Shown piece by piece: positions 7,101 through 8,187 of a stretch of DNA of 8,187 bases. The notes below the pieces were generated by a model that ran no database searches, had not been told where the DNA came from, and worked only from the letters and a program-made list of their open reading frames with translations. The stretch covers positions 1 through 8,187 of the forward strand of contig JACZSS010000088.1 of assembly GCA_022574115.1 (NCBI GenBank), in the 5' to 3' direction. Position 1 is the first letter of the stretch; the number at the start of each line of letters is the position of its first letter. The stretch comes from Candidatus Heimdallarchaeota archaeon. GTDB lineage: Archaea > Asgardarchaeota > Heimdallarchaeia > Heimdallarchaeales > Kariarchaeaceae. The translations under genes were made by a program, and so were the position numbers.

Positions 7101-7129
7101 CTTTTGTTACCGTCGACACATTTCCTTAA
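4124..7129 (+). CDS. Secreted subtilisin-like serine protease (S8) with I9 propeptide, PA insert and C-terminal beta domains
   Basis: A 1001-residue secreted endopeptidase. An in-frame TTG at 4025 is open, but the ATG at 4124 starts a textbook Sec signal (MKITYIKIK plus hydrophobic core, cut near GVA30). Domains: I9 propeptide about 53-160, an autoinhibitory chaperone removed on activation; S8 catalytic domain about 178-650 with the full triad, D192 (IIDTGIWPE), H258 (DGHGSHTA) and S573 (SGTSMSSPHVAG), and oxyanion N359; a PA domain inserted at about 407-507 with C425 and C442; a Fn3-like domain about 685-785; a PPC-like beta domain about 790-937; and a final Ig-like domain to 1001. The catalytic region resembles plant cucumisin-type subtilases: FLGL before the domain, the CEFVSFTCNNKLL pair (C220, C227), YKVCW, AAFSSRGPN, PDWTPAMAKSALMTTA, GAGHV and EPGLVYD. 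There is no C-terminal anchor, so it is probably released to digest external protein or peptides. It has its own promoter and terminator. Specificity is unknown. Confidence 0.95.
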   Translation: MKITYIKIKIIMLFVIGIMMLGTPGFTGVADYQLPGANTLSVPQSVVDGIALQKVDSYIVMMYDLPVVAYDGDIKGLKATKNPNGKINPNSANVQKYVSYLSASHDEVMASVGLDSSAKIYDYVYALNGFAAKMTEYQAFQLNARSDVFSVQPNEISFPQTDSTPDFLGLTDPAGPWGKGFTGEGVVVGIIDTGIWPEHASFVDDGTYRSAPADFSGTGCEFVSFTCNNKLLAAKAYRAGFATLVPNEYDSARDSDGHGSHTASTAAGNSGVAASILGSDLGIISGIAPRAQLSIYKVCWNNAGCAGIDLSAAIDQAVADGVDVINYSIGSSSFVVGSDDVAFLFAEAAGVMVATSNGNSGPGAATTGSPASVPWVTSVGASTQERTFSGTVTLGDGSTYTGVTLTSGTGDLEIVDSADHNNELCDSTVSFSPSISGKIVLCLRGEFARVEKSHAVALGGGAGMILYNPVLQTLNSDNHFLPSLHVDHIAGPRIKAYIASNGGSGVASLSGSQPAVGQGSVMAAFSSRGPNRLSSDIIKPDVTAPGVNILAANSLTPYIGSPGQAFQAISGTSMSSPHVAGLFALLSQANPDWTPAMAKSALMTTARQDVTKEDGVTDADPFDMGAGHVAPGGMANKGSFLEPGLVYDAGLFEYAAFTCGADLGIFSSGTCNFLAAIGIPIDPADLNTASIGIGELVGSQTIQRTVTSVTNEIGWRSYSVSVDAPAGFDVTVWPSHFSLKSGMSITYEVTITNNGNAGIGDWSFGSLTWADSTGHYEIDSTIAVRAFEIDAPAEVTGSGTDGSISFDISFGFDGDYSAVVTGLAAADQQTATVIDDPTNNINVALATGVGVNFHFISITDAALARFSLYDDHTDGQDDLDLYIFGPASAGFPFVGGSGSGTSAEQVDIANPTDGVYIAVVHGWQTDGPDSTYTLFTFGVPTTTGGSLMVVSAPASASVGTVGTVVLGWSGLSSERKYMGMVQHYSGTTLRATTFVTVDTFP

Positions 7130-7148
7130 TAAATAACTCAATAAATAC

Positions 7149-7203
7149 GGTGTAATGTCTATCTGAAAGCATTACACCAACTTTCCTCATAATAATATTT
7201 TTG
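7149..7203 (+). terminator. Hairpin plus T-run terminator of the protease gene
   Basis: A perfect 9-bp inverted repeat, GGTGTAATG (7149-7157) and CATTACACC (7170-7178), starts 20 nt after the protease stop. A T-rich tract ending in TTTTT follows at about 7194-7203. Archaea often terminate at U-tracts alone, so the hairpin may instead protect the 3' end. Confidence 0.55.
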
Positions 7204-7288
7204 AATTAATGCGTTAATGTTTTAATCCGCTCATTATCGACTGCTGAGACAAAATCTAAGAGACCAATTATCTGTAATTGCTTATATA

Positions 7289-7319
7289 GTACGAATTAGT
7301 CATCGTACGAATATGTACG
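7289..7319. promoter_or_regulatory. Three GTACG half-sites upstream of the small ORF
   Basis: GTACGA (7289-7294) and TCGTAC (7303-7308) form a perfect inverted repeat with an 8-nt spacer. CGTAC (7304-7308) and GTACG (7315-7319) form a second with a 6-nt spacer, sharing the middle half-site. GTACGAAT is also a direct repeat with a 16-nt period. The cluster ends about 27 nt before the candidate TATA box, a plausible operator for cooperative dimers. Confidence 0.45.
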
Positions 7320-7345
7320 CTTGATGAAGTTTTCCTACATCCACA

Positions 7346-7356
7346 TCTAATATACT
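7346..7356 (+). promoter_or_regulatory. TATA-like box of the small ORF, leaderless spacing
   Basis: TCTAATATACT is centred near 7351, 26 nt before the ATG at 7377. There is no Shine-Dalgarno sequence at that start. The same spacing occurs before the ATG at 1842, which favours a real leaderless transcript. Confidence 0.4.
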
Positions 7357-7376
7357 TTGGTGCTATAATAATAAAT

Positions 7377-7589
7377 ATGGCAACACAAATCTCCAAAAGC
7401 CCACTAGCAATTGAGCAACACCCAATCGACCTACCAGAAGTATCAGGTACGATCTCCAGATGGATTCGAAAAGTGATGAATGCCTTATCTCCAAAAGCGC
7501 CTACCAACACACAAGTAAATCCTGCAAAAATTCAACATGATTTGACAAAAGCTCAAGCCTCAATGCAACTAATGAATATCAACAGATAA
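7377..7589 (+). CDS. Possible 70-residue protein, unknown function
   Basis: A short ATG-started reading frame of 70 codons, standing alone between the protease terminator and a convergent EF-hand gene. The protein is basic, has no cysteine, no signal peptide and no membrane segment. Residues 25-40 (TISRWIRKVMNALSPK) would make an amphipathic helix with basic and hydrophobic faces, and a second helix is likely at about 50-67. The first 20 and the middle residues are rich in Pro and look unstructured. I do not recognise it. In favour of it being a gene: correct TATA spacing, an upstream set of half-sites and a T-run (7624-7628) after it. Against: it is short and nothing in its sequence points to a family. 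The antisense frame 7268-7510 is less convincing. Confidence 0.45.
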   Translation: MATQISKSPLAIEQHPIDLPEVSGTISRWIRKVMNALSPKAPTNTQVNPAKIQHDLTKAQASMQLMNINR

Positions 7590-7650
7590 TCAACTAACTC
7601 TCCTAACTAATCTACTAATACTGTTTTTGACCAAACTATTATAACTTGAT

Positions 7651-7674
7651 TGTAAATTCCTATTCGAATTTACA
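7651..7674. terminator. Perfect 9-bp hairpin between convergent genes
   Basis: TGTAAATTC (7651-7659) and GAATTTACA (7666-7674) flank a 6-nt loop. It lies 26 nt beyond the stop of the minus-strand EF-hand gene and about 60 nt beyond that of the small plus-strand ORF. A position between convergent genes fits a shared bidirectional terminator or 3'-end stabiliser. Confidence 0.5.
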
Positions 7675-7700
7675 CTAGTTCTCTATGGCTGGACGAGGGC

Positions 7701-8187
7701 TTATTCTAATTTTTTCTGTAGGTGATTAAAAAACAGTTTTATGTTATTCACCAACTCTATTTTACTAATTACTCCATCCTGATTGATATCAATCCGCTGG
7801 AACAATTCGTCGGCGATGATTCCTGCAGTTTGCAGCTCGTGTGTCAGGAGGAAATTACCATATTCCTGAAGATTAATCTGACCATCATCATCCGCGTCAA
7901 TGAGATCGAAAACAATTCCTGTCCATAGTTGTGCTATATCCTTTGCCTCACCAGTTTTTAATTTGTTAATCCAGAACCTGTTCCACTCATCTACAGTTAT
8001 CTTACCATCGTATAAGCCTTCAGGAGATTCAGCTCCAAATTCTCCGTCCACTTCTTTCACAATTTCATTCCACATCGTGAGATATTTTTGATAGTACGGG
8101 TTTGTCTGAGGCATGTCGCTATCCAGCCCTCTTGATTTGGCATATCTCACTGCAAGCTCTTCAAAATCACGTTTCTCAATTACCCCA
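7701..8187 (-). CDS. Calerythrin-like EF-hand calcium-binding protein, N-terminus cut off by the window edge
   Basis: 161 residues are visible. The frame stays open to the right edge, so the GTG at 8150 is not the real start. Visible residues GVIEKRD at the edge fit positions 6-12 of an EF1 loop. EF2 (about 56-67) is degenerate: Glu at position 1 and Leu at 3, with DG at 5-6 and Glu at 12, preceded by an apparently longer linker (VDGEFGAESPEG). EF3 (DADDDGQINLQE, 97-108) and EF4 (DINQDGVISKIE, 133-144) are fully canonical with Asp/Asn at 1, 3 and 5, Gly at 6 and Glu at 12. Four hands with a weak second one is the pattern known from calerythrin and related sarcoplasmic-type proteins, which are cytosolic Ca buffers or sensors. 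No signal peptide can be judged. The gene is convergent with the small ORF. The likely role is Ca buffering or signalling; any target is unknown. Confidence 0.9.
   Translation of the reverse strand, partial: GVIEKRDFEELAVRYAKSRGLDSDMPQTNPYYQKYLTMWNEIVKEVDGEFGAESPEGLYDGKITVDEWNRFWINKLKTGEAKDIAQLWTGIVFDLIDADDDGQINLQEYGNFLLTHELQTAGIIADELFQRIDINQDGVISKIELVNNIKLFFNHLQKKLE

Noticed and set aside
7268..7510. Minus-strand 80-codon frame overlapping the small ORF
   Set aside because: No promoter or binding site is visible, and it covers the GTACG half-sites. The plus-strand frame has better promoter support.
1..8187. tRNA, CRISPR array, transposase or toxin-antitoxin pair
   Set aside because: I looked for tRNA arms, regularly spaced repeats and transposase motifs on both strands and found none that hold up.

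Overview
This AT-rich window probably comes from an archaeon. The intergenic regions carry TATA/BRE-like boxes, two or three of them at the 26-nt spacing expected of leaderless archaeal transcripts. The regulator is Lrp/AsnC-like, and coding density is loose, with long intergenic spacers. Secreted proteins with DxDxDG loops, a calerythrin-type EF-hand protein and a plant-type subtilase would fit an Asgard (Heimdall-like) lineage. That placement is inference: no ribosomal RNA or universal marker gene lies here.

Layout, left to right. (1) Minus strand, 108-1580: a complete group II PLP-dependent (aromatic-type) amino-acid decarboxylase. (2) A divergent intergenic region with a GC-rich hairpin island, then on the plus strand 1842-2306: a small secreted protein with one Ca-loop-like motif. 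(3) A 230-nt intergenic region dense in structure: a 41/39-nt repeat pair sharing end boxes but with different hairpin stems, an 11-bp-arm inverted repeat, overlapping palindromes and a strong TATA box. (4) 2537-3709: a tandem (HTH-RAM)x2 Lrp-like regulator. (5) A 414-nt intergenic region and leader with a second inverted repeat resembling the one before the regulator, a BRE/TATA pair, a small hairpin and a 14-bp perfect palindrome just before the next start. (6) 4124-7129: a large secreted subtilisin-family (S8) protease with an I9 propeptide, an inserted PA domain and C-terminal beta-sandwich domains. It ends in a hairpin terminator. (7) 7377-7589: a possible 70-aa protein with a leaderless-type promoter and an upstream cluster of GTACG half-sites. 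(8) A perfect 9-bp hairpin between convergent genes, then on the minus strand 7701-8187 the C-terminal part of a calerythrin-like EF-hand protein that runs off the right edge.

The genes do not form one operon; each appears to have its own control region. The most economical functional link is that the tandem Lrp-like protein regulates itself and perhaps the downstream protease, because similar TTTGCA/TGCAA inverted repeats lie before both. Three products have possible calcium links: the secreted DxDxDG protein, the EF-hand protein, and the subtilase (a family often Ca-stabilised). I see no defence system, mobile element, CRISPR array or tRNA. The best candidates for something undescribed are the repeat pair with compensating hairpins and the duplicated regulator with its putative sites.
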